Part shown: piece by piece, positions 24,867 to 36,415 of the stretch
How positions within the stretch are numbered: position 1 is the first letter of the stretch
Layout: the number at the start of each line of letters is the position of its first letter
NCBI GenBank assembly: GCA_904063045.1
Contig: CAJFCJ010000013.1
Span: 229,470-293,469 of the forward strand
Length of the DNA stretch: 64,000 bases
Reading direction: 5' to 3'
Origin: Dimorphilus gyrociliatus
Taxonomy: Eukaryota; Annelida; Polychaeta; Dinophilidae
Translations under genes and position numbers: made by a program
Notes under the pieces: generated by a model
Seen by the model: only the letters and a program-made list of their open reading frames with translations
Database searches by the model: none
Told to the model about the DNA's origin: nothing

Positions 24867-25445
24867 CTTGTCATTTTGATCCTATTTTTGTCATCTTAAT
24901 CCTAAGTAGTAGGTTTTCTCTATTTCTACTAATGTACATTCTAATGTTCAGCTTGCATTTTTGTCTTCAACGAACAAATCAAAACCTATCTAAATACTAT
25001 CTATATTCTTTTCTTCTCTCTTTTTTCTACGTACATGTTACGTATCGTCTTATATTACTAAATGACAAATATCACAATTGTGCGAAAGCGCCCTTATCTT
25101 TTGATATCCATATTAAAATGAAATCAAATTAAAGTAATTAATAAACTTTATATAGTTTGTAATTTTATTTCACCTTATAATGCGGGGTTTGTAAAATATA
25201 TACTGTATATGAGAATGTAGTTCAAAAACAAACTTTACAAACCTTAATAAAGGTAATTAATAACCTTTTAAGAAAATTATTACACGTGCAAACAATCTGT
25301 CTATTCACTTCTTGCAAACTTAATATCACAAATAAATTTTCTTCAATAAATATTTCGTTTAAATAGCATTATTTGTAACAGTAAATTAAAAATATACGGT
25401 GGGGAATATAAGATGAAAAGTGAGAGAGCGGATAGGCAACTTTCA
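24867..25445. other. intergenic, convergent gene ends
   Basis: Lies between the plus-strand tail-anchored gene and a minus-strand gene, so it holds two 3' ends. AT-rich, with the palindrome ATATACTGTATAT near 25198-25210. No gene seen. Confidence 0.5.
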
Positions 25446-25753
25446 TCATTTTTTCGTCTTTGGTGAGAGAAAAAATTCTCTCAGCAGGTTTACTGGAAAT
25501 AAATTTCGTCTTTTGCACCATCGCGTTATTTCGTGGGTGGAAAGCATCCCGCCGAAGAAGACTATTAGGAAAAGACCGTTTTCTGCGAAGAGAATCAGCA
25601 GCACTTCTGAGAAAATTATAAACGATAGAACCTGTTTGAAAATAATTAATTAAAATTATACATTAACTCTTTGCACATTATCTCATATCATGTTCAACAA
25701 AACTAACTTACTTTGACCATCAATATTATCATACTTAATCTTCTTGCTCTCAT
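25446..25753 (-). CDS. small integral membrane protein A (75 aa), unrecognised
   Basis: Two exons, 25753-25712 (MRARRLSMIILMVK) and 25631-25446, joined in phase 0 across an 80-bp GT-AG intron. The product is very hydrophobic: one long or two short membrane segments (VLSFIIFSEVLLILFA, NGLFLIVFFGGML), then a basic tail with TRWCKRRNLFP. The second exon is free of stops only in this frame on the minus strand, and the splice sites are good. A TCACGTGG box lies 30 bp upstream of the ATG at 25783-25790. It may belong to a local family with the genes at 26084, 35381 and 36026, but sequence similarity to them is weak. No known family recognised. Confidence 0.5.
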
Positions 25754-26083
25754 TTTGTTCAGTAGACTATTTCAACTTCCAGTCACGTGGTTTAAAACTG
25801 AGCTCTTATTATACGGAACAGAGAATTTTCATTGGATACTAATGCACTTTGAGTAGATTACACTGGTAAAATATTCTATATTTCAATATACTGATTCTAG
25901 CCTAGACATGAGTCTTGTTAGTAGCTTCGTCATATCATCTTATGTAATAATAATACATAGAAAGCAGTCGTAATTTATGATAAAATATTACTGAAGTTAT
26001 TAGAATAAGAAGAATTAGTCTTTCGTTCATTCATTTCATTATAGTTATCTTTCTTTAGTCCTTTCATTCTTTCTCTCTTTGTC

Positions 26084-26329
26084 CTATTCCTCCTCTCTGG
26101 CTGTAAGAACACGCCATAGATAAGCTGAGAAACTTTCGTTTGATCTTGAAGCTTCCCACCGAATGTAATAATTAAAGATAATATTGATTATCAAAATGAT
26201 CACTGATATTGCAATAAACATAACTTGATTTACTGGAAACTCTTGTATAACGATCATTCTACAGGATATTGTAACAAGGAAGAGCTGTATTTGAAGATGA
26301 TAATACGTTAATGAGTAGAAAGGAGAGAG

Positions 26330-26361
<32 letters not shown>

Positions 26362-27591
26362 AGAGAGAGAGAGAGAGAGAGAAGTAAAGATAGATAAGGA
26401 GAAAAGAAGGGAGGCGGAGAAAGAAAAGAAGAAATAAAAGAAGGGAAAGAGATATATATACAGCTAAATAGATACATTTTCCTTTATTAAGTAAACAAAC
26501 TTTATTTATTTACCAACCTCAAAGAGTACTTGAGAATTTATCATCCTGATTTCAGTCATTGGAATTTTAGCTAAAAGGGCGACTGCATAGATCTGCAATT
26601 GAATATTTTGCATTTTTCAATTAATTAAACTTTAAATTATTAACTTATTTTCTCACTTCAACTAGGAAATGAATATTCCCTTTTGGATTCAATCTGAAAG
26701 CGTAGTAAATGAGCATCGTTAAACAAACGTTCTGTAACAAATGTAACGTTTACGATTAGACAAACGCCTTAAATATTTGATCCTGCTTTATTACTTGTAG
26801 AAAAATCTTTAACATTATTAATTACTTATGAGATTTACAATCAAAATTCAAAAACTTTTCACCGTTATCTTCAATGACAAACCGGAAATTTGACTTGAAT
26901 ATAATTAAAATCACGTGACCACTGTTACAAAACGATGATTGGCTTTAAGATAAGAACATTGAAAGCGTATCGTCATTATGGAATCTGTTTGCAAATGGCG
27001 TTCTAGAATTTTAAAATAATAGCATTTGTATAATACTTAAAATCAACGTTCTAAGACGATAAACAAGCTTTAAAAGTCATAATATGTATTCCTTAATAGA
27101 TAAGAAATGTAAAAAAGACTTAAGGCTAACTGTTAATCAAATACTTCATGAACAAAATCAGAAATTAAAAGAGACATTAATCTTCTTTTTCGTGTTTCTT
27201 TACATAAAATAGTTCAAGATTTCATTGAAAGGTACTATCAGCTGAAAGAAGTAAAGAGCTCGAAAAATGTACTTTTCCGGGAATCCTCTAGTTATCATAA
27301 TCAGCATAATTACCGAGATGCAAATCTAAAGGTAAAACAATAGATTACTATAATAAAAAGTATATAAATAGAGTATAAAAAAGAAAATCCGTTTTTTTTA
27401 CCGGCTGAATCAAACGTCTTTCAACTTCCAATATTCGCATCAAAAATCCTAAGAACATTAGGAAAAAAAGGAGCTAAAACAAAATTCATTTTATTAATTA
27501 AGCTTTAATGATTTAAAATCATTTAAAAATAATTAAATATTACCGGTATGGGGTTAACATTTTCATAAAATGCCCAATATGGAAATGTCAT
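26084..27591 (-). CDS. small multi-pass membrane protein B (about 141 aa), unrecognised
   Basis: Five exons, all joined in phase 0: 27591-27544 (MTFPYWAFYENVNPIP), 27473-27402 (72 bp, LLFFLMFLGFLMRILEVERR), 26731-26657 (75 bp, NVCLTMLIYYAFRLNPKG), 26592-26518 (75 bp, IYAVALLAKIPMTEIRM) and 26239-26084, which ends in a long hydrophobic helix and a charged tail (YLWRVLTAREEE). About four membrane segments are predicted. The uniform phase and the exact 24- and 25-codon exons support the model. The last acceptor (AAGAG at 26240) is weak; the final exon could instead be a separate 57-codon gene starting at 26257. A TCACGTGA box lies at 27651-27658, 60 bp before the ATG. Between exons 4 and 5 the intron carries GT and GA repeats. 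Its 72-bp second exon resembles those of genes C and D. Confidence 0.5.
26316..26460. repeat. GT and GA microsatellites in an intron
   Basis: A (GT)n run at about 26329-26351, a GTAT-like transition, a (GA)n run at about 26361-26381 and a longer purine-rich stretch follow one another inside the last intron of gene B. Confidence 0.8.
27084..27343 (+). CDS. possible small nested gene on the opposite strand, unrecognised
   Basis: Within the second intron of minus-strand gene B, a plus-strand frame starts at 27084 (MYSLIDKK), is interrupted by a candidate 104-bp intron (27109-27212), and resumes as FQDFIERYYQLKEVKSS up to a stop at 27341-27343, giving 51 residues. The second block is a charged helix-like sequence that does not look like random AT-rich DNA. 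A GT at 27332 offers a donor, so the gene might instead continue past 27331. A TCACGTGA box lies at 26911-26918. No family recognised, and the first exon is inferred from phase only. Confidence 0.3.
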
Positions 27592-28186
27592 GATTGTTAC
27601 TTTTTTATTACGTTTATTTCAAGTGCCGGAAATGGGTCTTCAAAATAGAATCACGTGACATTTTGTAACATTTTCATTGGTTTTAATTTCGCGCCTGTAA
27701 TAAATATGGAAAGTTTGTTTTTTTTTCATAATATAGCTAATCTGAATAGCAAAAAAAACTAATTGGACCGAAAATAAACTTGTATTGTTACAATGATTAT
27801 TAAGTAATTATTATACGAACTGTATAAGAACGGCAGCGTAATATAAATTTTGGCCCCTTCATAAATACCGCAACGTTGAATTACGAATAGGATTATTGTT
27901 TAAATTGAAATTGAAATGTATTATAAATGACATATTTTAATTCATTTATTTCCAGTTACACCATAAACCTTTCTGATAAATTATTTCCATCCTTTAATCG
28001 AATACCTAAGGCCGGTATAGCAGTCAATCTACTTGAGATAATCATTAACAATTTGCTTTAGTATTGGATTAAAAACATAAACAGGAAAAAAATGTATTTT
28101 AGGCTATTAATTAAAAATAAAGATATTATATTATATATATATATATATAGTTACGATTGCGTTTAGAAAGTTTAAAAACAATAATT
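27592..28186. other. intergenic, gene B promoter and BET1 3' side
   Basis: The first 100 bp hold the upstream region of gene B, with TCACGTGA at 27651-27658 and a CCGGAA core at 27627. The rest is AT-rich, with (AT)n at about 28129-28149. No gene seen. Confidence 0.5.
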
Positions 28187-28949
28187 TCAACGAAATTTTA
28201 AAAATACATAGTATATCAGGACAAATACACCAACAAGTATAAGAATAATATAGCAAATTAGTTTTCTATTTGTTTTTGTTGCTTCCATCATGTTTGTCAA
28301 TCTTTTTCTACCACCACCAATGAGACCTATGGAACTTTCAAAGTCATCACCCTAGAAGAAATAACAATAGAATTTTACAAGATGGCAAGTATATAAAGAA
28401 CGGATGGCGTATGAATACAATCTATTAAGTTTACTGATCAAAACAAAAATTTTTCATAAATTTAAATTATTCCAAAGTGATGATGGTACTGCTCGATATT
28501 AAGTAATTACTTTACATTTAGCAGTAATTTATTCTCACATTTAATAAAAAGTGACTTAATGTAAATTTTAAAGCTGTTACCACGTTTGCTTAGCACAGAA
28601 TATATTTAAGAGAATATTCTTTTTTAAGAATATTTTATTTTTAGATTATGTCCTTCGTCTTTAATTAAAAACAGCTTTAAACGTTATTATTAGTATATTA
28701 CAAACGTTCTGACATAGTTAATGTAGTCTTACCATATCTGATATATGCTTGTCTTGGTCAGTAACCTCATTTCTAATATCTCCGACAATCTGATATCAAT
28801 TCGAAATTATTATTTAACAACAATAGTTATATTTATAAAATGTAAAATTTATTCAGGATTTCTGCTTACGTTTTTCAATAAACTTGCTTTAGACGCTAAT
28901 TCTTCAGTTCTTAATTGATTTTCTCTGTCTAAAACTTCATCATAATTCA
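28187..28949 (-). CDS. BET1: BET1 Golgi SNARE, first exon not found
   Basis: Qc-SNARE for ER-to-Golgi vesicle fusion, anchored by its C-terminus in early Golgi membranes. Three exons join in phase: 28949-28870 (VLDRENQLRTEELASKASLL), 28789-28733 (IVGDIRNEVTDQDKHISDM) and 28351-28187 (GDDFESSIGLIGGGRKRLT, then the anchor LICYIILILVGVFVLIYYVF, ending LKFR). The SNARE helix, the conserved zero-layer glutamine in TDQDK and the anchor align end to end with human BET1, including the short basic tail. BET1L is the main alternative. The exon at 28949 opens with a split codon, so at least one short 5' exon carrying the ATG must lie between 28950 and the ABCG gene; I could not place it. Confidence 0.85.
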
Positions 28950-29580
28950 CTGAAACGGAATACTCTTCTTAAAGCATGCATTATCGCTCAGAAACATTAA
29001 TACTTCTAAACAAAAAATTAAAAGAAATTTTTCAAGAAATTTTTTCCATTCAAAGTATCAATCATCTACCAATTATAATTTAAATTGTCATTAATTTAAG
29101 TATTTCGCAAACTCACTGTCAGTAAATATAAAATTCGTATTCTCCAGTTACACAATATTCAATATCACGCAAAACATACGGCATCAAAACTGGTATATAG
29201 TTCAAACTTCTGATGTAGTTATTACTTAGTGTTGCCTTCAAATTACAAGATTGATATTCAAATATTCATCCTCAATTATTAAATAGGGGTAAGAATTTCA
29301 GTTTTATTTTCTATAATTTAAACAATTTCTCAACTATAACAAACAGGTTCATTTTTACCGTCAAAGTAAAGTTCATCGAACTTTAATCAAGACGGTTCTA
29401 ATCAAATCTTTAAATCATTTGTCCCTTAAAGACAGTAAATAATCAACGATTTTCTCTGACTGAAGATAAAACATTTAAACGACAAGAATATATGAAAATA
29501 AATAAATATTAAAGCTATATCATAACAATTCGATCCATTAATTACTCAAAAATAATAAAATCATTTTGCAAATAAATAAA
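28950..29580. other. intergenic region expected to hold the BET1 first exon
   Basis: AT-rich, 630 bp. Several ATG-plus-GT combinations exist on the minus strand (for example near 29180 and 29375), but none restores the BET1 frame, so none is annotated. Confidence 0.4.
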
Positions 29581-32500
29581 TTAACGAGTTTTCTTCAATC
29601 TACGCAACTGAGCGTAAGCACCAATAAGAAAGAATAACATAATCAATGATATTCCACAAAAATTTCTCCATAGATCCCAAGTAGTTTCATAACTTATTCC
29701 TTGTCCACGTAGCCACGGATTTCCCTTGGTGCTGTATAATTTTTATTTCCTCTTTCTATTAAAGATATCGAAGTTATATTTAAATAAAATACTCACCATA
29801 CCTCCTCTTCTTGATTGAGATCTAGAACAGGTACTTTTCCCAGATCCGTTGATTTTACTATACTACAATATTCTTGATCTTTTATCTCATTTATTGAATA
29901 CCACTGAAAGGAAACAGTATGATATTCACATTATTTGAAAAAAAAATAAAACAATGATCTACCTACATTCATACTATAACGAAATATGGATATATGTTGT
30001 ATCCATCTTAACCAAACGGGAATAGTTTCAATGTTTACTAACAAACCGCTATATACCATCATTGTAACCCAAACCATTGAAGTTAGAAGAGTACCAACTG
30101 TATGATTCTGTTAAAGTAAAAAAATTTCGATAAATATCAATGTTGCTATTGTTGCATAATTGCAAAAATTTTACTTACAGTAACCGATGCAGACCAAAAC
30201 ATAGCAACAGAACAGGCCGAGAGACTCGTAAATAAAGTATTCCAGACAAAAGCGAAGAATTTTACAGTTTCATTTTGAAAGCCTGATAAAAAAAGGAATC
30301 AAATACAAACTAAAGATCTAATAAAATATATTATATATATACTAATATATACTGTACAATGTACTGAATATTTGATATATATATATATATATATAGTATA
30401 TACTGTATATACTGCATATGTAACGTATAAATATTAGATTATAAATACATAACTTTAAAATTCTTGCTAAAGGCTAATAACTTTCCTAAAAGAAATTTAC
30501 AAGGTAAAAGTAGGACAGATAATGTTATACTGAGAATAGTTTGAGGGTTATTGAATTATCCTTGACCGCTCCTGAGTCTTTGATATAAAAAATCCTTTCT
30601 TTGATAGATTAAAGAGAAAGGAGAATCCTTATGATCTAGTTTTTCATTTAACCAGCAATAATTAGCATATCTATTCTTATCGTATAATGAAAAATGATAT
30701 TTGCAAATAAGCTTAACTTCTTGAGAGTAAAACATTCTTTTTAAAAAAAAACACTAAAACTTTTTTACCTATGAAGAAAACAACTGTATCTTTTGGCCAA
30801 AATTACAAAAAAAAAAAAGAAATTATCCTAACGAGAGTCTTTTTTTAAACTAATAAGAATAAAGTTCACTGACACAACGAGTTAAAATTTAATTTGAACT
30901 AAAAAGAAACCTGTTCAAAGGATTTAAAAAAAGGAAAAAACATAGAAAATTAGACTAGTAATTCAATAGATAGAATACCTTGGTATATAATTACTTTCAT
31001 TTTAATATTTCTATGCATAGAGTAACAATATAATTATAATAAACCTTATAAAATGTGAGAAGATAATAGAAAGAAGCGGTAGGTATTACTACTCCATCTA
31101 TCGTTTATAATTATACTAACCTATAGTCCAGTAAGATATAAAACTAAATACCAGAACCGATGCCAATTTAATGGGTAATACTTCGCAAAAAAATTTTGAT
31201 AAAAAGTATACCGAAATCCGGTAGTAACCACTTGTTGATTCATGTCTAAATAAAATAAACAAACGTTTATATATACAGTATATATATATATATTAGATTA
31301 AAAATAATTTTCTATATATAAACAATGGTTAAAGTAAATCTATTTATCATTATTTAATTGAATTAACTGAATTGTAACTCTGTATAATCGAAATTTTTTG
31401 TTCCGGTGAAAAATTGCTTTGAGAATTTTTGTAAACATTAATAACCTTTTGTCTCTTATAGTAAATAATGATAATTATAAAAAGAATTTACATGAATTGA
31501 ACTCTGTCCTTCAAGAATAAACCAACAACGGCCATATTACCAAAAACATAATTCATAACAATGAAAAAGAAAGCACCATATCTATTCTGAATGGCGGACG
31601 TACGTGAAGAATCAACTTGATAGTATATACATCCTACTATCAATGCAAATATCACAGCTGTAAATACGTGAGCCCTATTGTAATAGAGAAATTTCTTAGA
31701 AAATTATAAGAATTTTTGTTGTTATTTAAAGTGGTGAAAAAGTAAACTTACGAGAGAACATGTGGATTCAATAACACAACTTTTAAGGTTCGTTGGGAAA
31801 CAATAGCAAATTGCGTAAACACTGATACTGGGTAATCTTCAACTTTCGTTTTAGACTTGATACCTATACTTTTTACTTCGCTCTCCAGCTCTTCTAAGAT
31901 TCTGAAAGGAAAAATATCGATAGCTGAAATTATAAAATATATAACAAATGTTTTATGCAATCTTACTGGAAATGGGAAGTTTGAATTTTTGGATCGATAG
32001 AAATCAAAGGTAATGCATCTTCGTCAGCTTCACTTTTTAAATCATCTAATTATCAATTTAGCTCTTTAAGTAAATAAAACTTAATCATTTGGCTAACAAC
32101 ACAACTCACCATCTAGCATACCGATAGGATCACCGATAACGTCCATAAAAAAATCACATGGATTCTCAAAACTACCGCAATGATAACCTACATACAAATG
32201 AAAGTATATTAGACATAATCATTATTCGTAGGTCATTCTTTTTTGAATGATTTCTGAAAACAGATGTTTTCTTTTATCCTGACCTTTAGCTTAACCTAAT
32301 TTGGCTCATATAACAGATTTTTGGATATATTATACGTTGGGTGTAGCTCGTTAATGCACTCATTAAACAGATATATACATATATACATATATTCAATGTC
32401 TGAAAGAGAACGCTACTAAATAGTCACTTGAAGGAATACAAAAGAAGGAAAACAACTGGCATTTACAGAGAGATTTCTCACGAATTAGAAAAGTGGTAAA

Positions 32501-34667
32501 ATAAATCTATGCATAATCATTTTTCTCTTCGACCCTTCAAAGGAATTGTTACGACTTGAAATATGATTTTTCGATTAATCTTAATTATATATAACACTCT
32601 TAATCCTTTACACCTTTTTTTCACCTGTCATCTAGACTATTTCAAACGCTTTAAAATTCTTTCACTGAATTCCTCATACCAGAATGATTGATAATGTTGT
32701 TGAACAATGGATAAGCATAATCACCACTGTTAAGCTAATTCTTGACTTGTCTACCATAAAATAAGTCTAAAATATATGGTAAATAACAATATACGACAAC
32801 GAAGAACAATTGTCAAAGCAGTTTTAAGTATATGTATCAAAGCTAAGTTAGCGTAAAGAAAAAGGAAAAGAGCATATCCTCAAGATAATCTCCTACAGAT
32901 CGGCCGATAGAGGAAAATGGTTATTTGCCTTTTCATTAATTGTAAATGAGGGGTAAAAAAATGGAATATTAACATCTTTCCATCAAAATAAACATTTGGT
33001 TGACAGCTATTGACCGTAATAGACAGCAAAATAAGTACAGGGGAGTGGTAGATTCTTTTGACGGCAAATGAAAAGATCCTTTCTATAGTCCAATAAAGAA
33101 ACTAAGAATTTACGAAAATTGTAATTATTATACCTTTTTAAAATAATAATAAAAAAAAAAAGACCAGAGAGATGAGTAAAAAGGAAAAATTAACTATTAC
33201 GACTCTATTACTGCTATTTATATAATGCTAGACAAAGATTACTCCAAGACTTAGATGATATCGTAGTCTCATTTAGAAATAATCGGAAAAAAGTTGAAGA
33301 AATATTTAGATAATTTTTCTTTTAGAGTAGACACATTTAGCTTACCCAACTTTCCAAAATGGCTAACTGTTTCTTGTGGTGGACCATTATATATAGATTG
33401 GCCTTCTTGTAGCATATAAAGCCAATTGAACATTTCAAAAATAGCATATCTAGGTTGATGAATGGACAATATTATTGTTCTGCCATCCTCACTTAATCTA
33501 TAAATAAAGATTTATTCGAAGAGTTAAGATTTTTCTTAGGAGTATATTTTATAATCACCGTTTTAAGCAATTAACCACAGATCTGGCCATATGTGCGTCT
33601 AGACCAGTTGTTGGTTCATCAAGGAACAGAAAAGAAGGAGAATTAATTATCTCTAATGCTATTGATGTTCTTTTTCGTTCTCCGCCAGAAATTCCTCGAT
33701 TAATTACCGTTCCAACCTTGAAATATTGTATCGCTTTGTAACTTTAGCCATTATTTTGAAGGAAATTACTGTAATTACCTTTACGTTTTGACAATGCGAA
33801 AGACTAAGATCATCAACTATACGATCGATATAATTTTGCTTTTGCTGAGACGTAGTTCCTTTTGGTAGTCTAAGAGATGCAGAGAAGGCTATATTTTCCC
33901 GCACAGTTAGCATATCCATTAAAACATCGTCCTATGGAATATGAGTAAATCTTAATTTAGTAGGTTTAATCACGTCTGATAAACATTTAATTTAAGTAAA
34001 ATTTATTGACATTGAAAATAAAAACACGCTAATCATTTCGTCTAACATTTTATTTAGTCATTAAGATCGTTAATGGGCTACTAATTAACCAAAGGCCAAA
34101 CCTGAATCACATAACCACTCTTCAAGCGGAAGTCGGGTGGAAGTGGTCGTCCATTAACTAATATATGTCCATCAACGTTGCCCAGATCTTTTCGACCAGA
34201 CAATATATCCAATAAACTTTAAATAAAGGCGGAAATTTTTAAAATATAAGTTTGTTCACTTTTGAAAATAAAATTAAAATTACGTTGATTTCCCACTACC
34301 ACTCGGACCCATAATTGCAGTTAAGCCAGGCTTAAATTTGCCACTGTAAAAGTTAACAAACAGATTATATTGTTTAATTAAGGATTTGTCAGTTAAACCT
34401 TAAATTGTTGAGTATAAATTTTTGTTGAGATTTTCCGCAACATCGACGATCAGTCTTCACACTGGCTGTGCAGTTTAAACGATGAAAACTAATGGTACCA
34501 TTTGGTTTTTCAAATTCAACTGCATCATCAATCAGCTGTTCAATTTCCAGTGATAAATGACTGCAGTTATTTTGATTTTCCCTATTATCGCATTTAGACG
34601 TCAGATCATTATTTTCAATTTCATTTTCATCCGATTTTTGGTGGCTTTCATCTCTCGTCTCAGCCAT
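29581..34667 (-). CDS. ABCG2: ABCG2-like half ABC transporter
   Basis: ATP-driven exporter of the ABCG (White/BCRP) subfamily: N-terminal nucleotide-binding domain followed by six membrane segments, working as a dimer. The start is [18 protein letters not shown]. Exons 34667-34399, 34343-34284, 34216-34102, 33931-33779, 33716-33559 and 33497-33346 encode the ATPase: Walker [10 protein letters not shown], the Q-loop VIQDD, signature [11 protein letters not shown], Walker [14 protein letters not shown] and the switch histidine in SIHQPR, all intact. Then comes [18 protein letters not shown] (near 32120-32188), matching the linker of ABCG2, and membrane exons including [20 protein letters not shown] (near 31200) and the end [20 protein letters not shown]. 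The stop is at 29581-29583. Two introns are long (about 1.1 kb after 33346 and 0.8 kb near 30300-31115) and hold only AT repeats. Some exon borders in the membrane half were not fixed. Substrate unknown. Confidence 0.92.
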
Positions 34668-35380
34668 AATAGTAAAACACTGCAGCTACGATTGTAGATA
34701 TACGTGTTCAAGAAGGATAATTGGTCTAATTCTGATAAGATTACACAATCAAGGGGCGAGTTTTAACTCTGCGAAACTATCAGAAAGTGAACAAATGCGG
34801 TGTCCATATTTGGCGGGAATGGGGGGCAGACCGCTTTGTTTGCTCTTCTTTGTGTTGATAACCCTTTTTAAAAAGTCGATATTTTTTTGTCGAAGATTAT
34901 GTTCCTCATCAAAGTTGGCTTAATTAAAAATTGTATTAATAGTAATATAAAAAAAATACTATTCATAAGACATCATCAAAAGCCAAATAATAATATTGAC
35001 GTTGACAAAGAGTTCTCCACCTATAGAACAGGCTGCTTCATTAAAAATATCTCGTTTTTTTCGTATTCATTTAACATTACGCTTACGAAACAATGAAAAA
35101 GTGAAACTTCCTTTCTGACAATTTGAGAGTAGCGTTTTTTGTCAATTAAGAATAAAAACACGCATTTTATTTAGCAATTTTTATACATTTGTTGATTTCA
35201 TTTACGTATTTTTGCAGATTTCTTTTACTGATTGAACTTAAAACAATTTAAACAACTTCCGATTTAGTTTTGACCCTTTCACAAATGCAAAACGGGAAGG
35301 AAGGAAAGGGGAATGGCTTTTCTTTATAAAGAAACATTTATTGATAAATTCATCGAATTCTTGTTGAAGCAGAATGGAGA
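34668..35380. promoter_or_regulatory. upstream region of the ABCG gene
   Basis: Contains a GC-richer stretch at 34795-34845 that fits a promoter or 5' UTR for the ABCG gene, followed by AT-rich sequence up to the end of gene C. The plus-strand frame at 34887-35096 starts from a non-ATG codon and shows no protein features. Confidence 0.4.
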
Positions 35381-35802
35381 TCACCGACGAGTGCACCCAT
35401 TTCCGACGAGGCGTACAGCGCATTCAATAGGATATATTACGAATATGTAATACCCCAATTGAAATCGATAATCTCTGTTGTTCGATCCACTCGAGATTGA
35501 TGCTAATCCGAACAGAACTAGAAATATGTTCTATTGAAATTTTAAAATTCATCTCCTTTATAATGTCTATTCATTGTTAAATCGAAAATACTCACTCTAT
35601 GAAATTTACGTGGATCGATAGCATTCTGACGAAGAAAGAGAGCAACGAACAAACCCAAATACATTATCTAAAAAAGAAAAGAGAACATGGTAAAACGATC
35701 CACAAGCTTTAAACCTCTCATATAAAACAAATAACTAACGGCCATCAGAAATTCCCGACGCGAAAATTGAAGTTCTTTCGAATTGTGTAACAGATAATGC
35801 AT
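35381..35802 (-). CDS. small membrane protein C (94 aa), tandem relative of D
   Basis: Three exons, all phase 0: 35802-35740 (MHYLLHNSKELQFSRREFLM), 35667-35596 (72 bp, IMYLGLFVALFLRQNAIDPR, ending KFHR) and 35530-35381 (NIFLVLFGLASISSGS, then YYIFVIYPIECAVRLVGNG, stop). Good GT and AG sites flank introns of 72 and 65 bp. Two or three membrane segments are likely. Gene D just upstream has the same three-exon plan, the same 24-codon middle exon ending FHR and a matching YPxE block, so the two are local duplicates. A TCACGTGA box lies at 35895-35902. I do not recognise the family. Confidence 0.62.
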
Positions 35803-36025
35803 TTTTCCTTCCTCAACTCAAAATAATGAGATATTTTACTTTAGATGAAGACTTGTGTGTATGTGTTTTTATTTTTTTGAGAAACAGCACGTAGTCACGT
35901 GATCTCTCCCAATGATAATAATTGGTTTGTATTTTTTTTATCCTTAGCGAAAATCTATGTCTAGTTTTCTTACCATTATCGTTTGACGGAGCATTTTTTA
36001 ATTAAAAACTAATAAGTACTACACT

Positions 36026-36415
36026 CTAAGCAGGATCAAATATAACGCGAAAGATATATTCAACAGGATACATTATTGTCACGTATTGCATTATCAAATA
36101 GGCAATTCTCTTGTCAAACTCCAAATAGATACCACCGTAACAGAGTACGAAGAACACGCACTATGGGAAATAGACGATAATTAGGTTATTGATAAGAATT
36201 TAATTAATTGATTATTTACCCTGTGGAAAATGCGAACGTTCACGCTAAATTTTCTAAGGAGATAGGCGCAAATCAACGAGAGAATGAAGATCTAGAAGAA
36301 TTCATGACAAAGATTTTGTTTTGCAGTTGTACAAGTAAACTTTCCAGTATGTATACCTTACCCTAATACTACTCATTTGGATGGAGGCACATAATATCGA
36401 ATTAGCCACCGACAT
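36026..36415 (-). CDS. small membrane protein D (86 aa), tandem relative of C
   Basis: Three exons, all phase 0: 36415-36362 (MSVANSILCASIQMSSIR), 36291-36220 (72 bp, IFILSLICAYLLRKFSVNVR, ending IFHR) and 36160-36026 (CVFFVLCYGGIYLEFD, then YLIMQYVTIMYPVEYIFRVI, stop). Two or three membrane segments. The middle exon matches that of gene C at about 10 of 24 positions, including two arginines and the terminal FHR. It lies 223 bp from gene C in the same orientation. No function can be assigned from sequence. Confidence 0.6.

Noticed and set aside
35313-35450. 45-codon plus-strand frame starting MAFLYKETF with a good start context
   Set aside because: It lies antisense to the last exon of gene C, whose three phase-0 exons and paralogue D make the minus strand far more likely.
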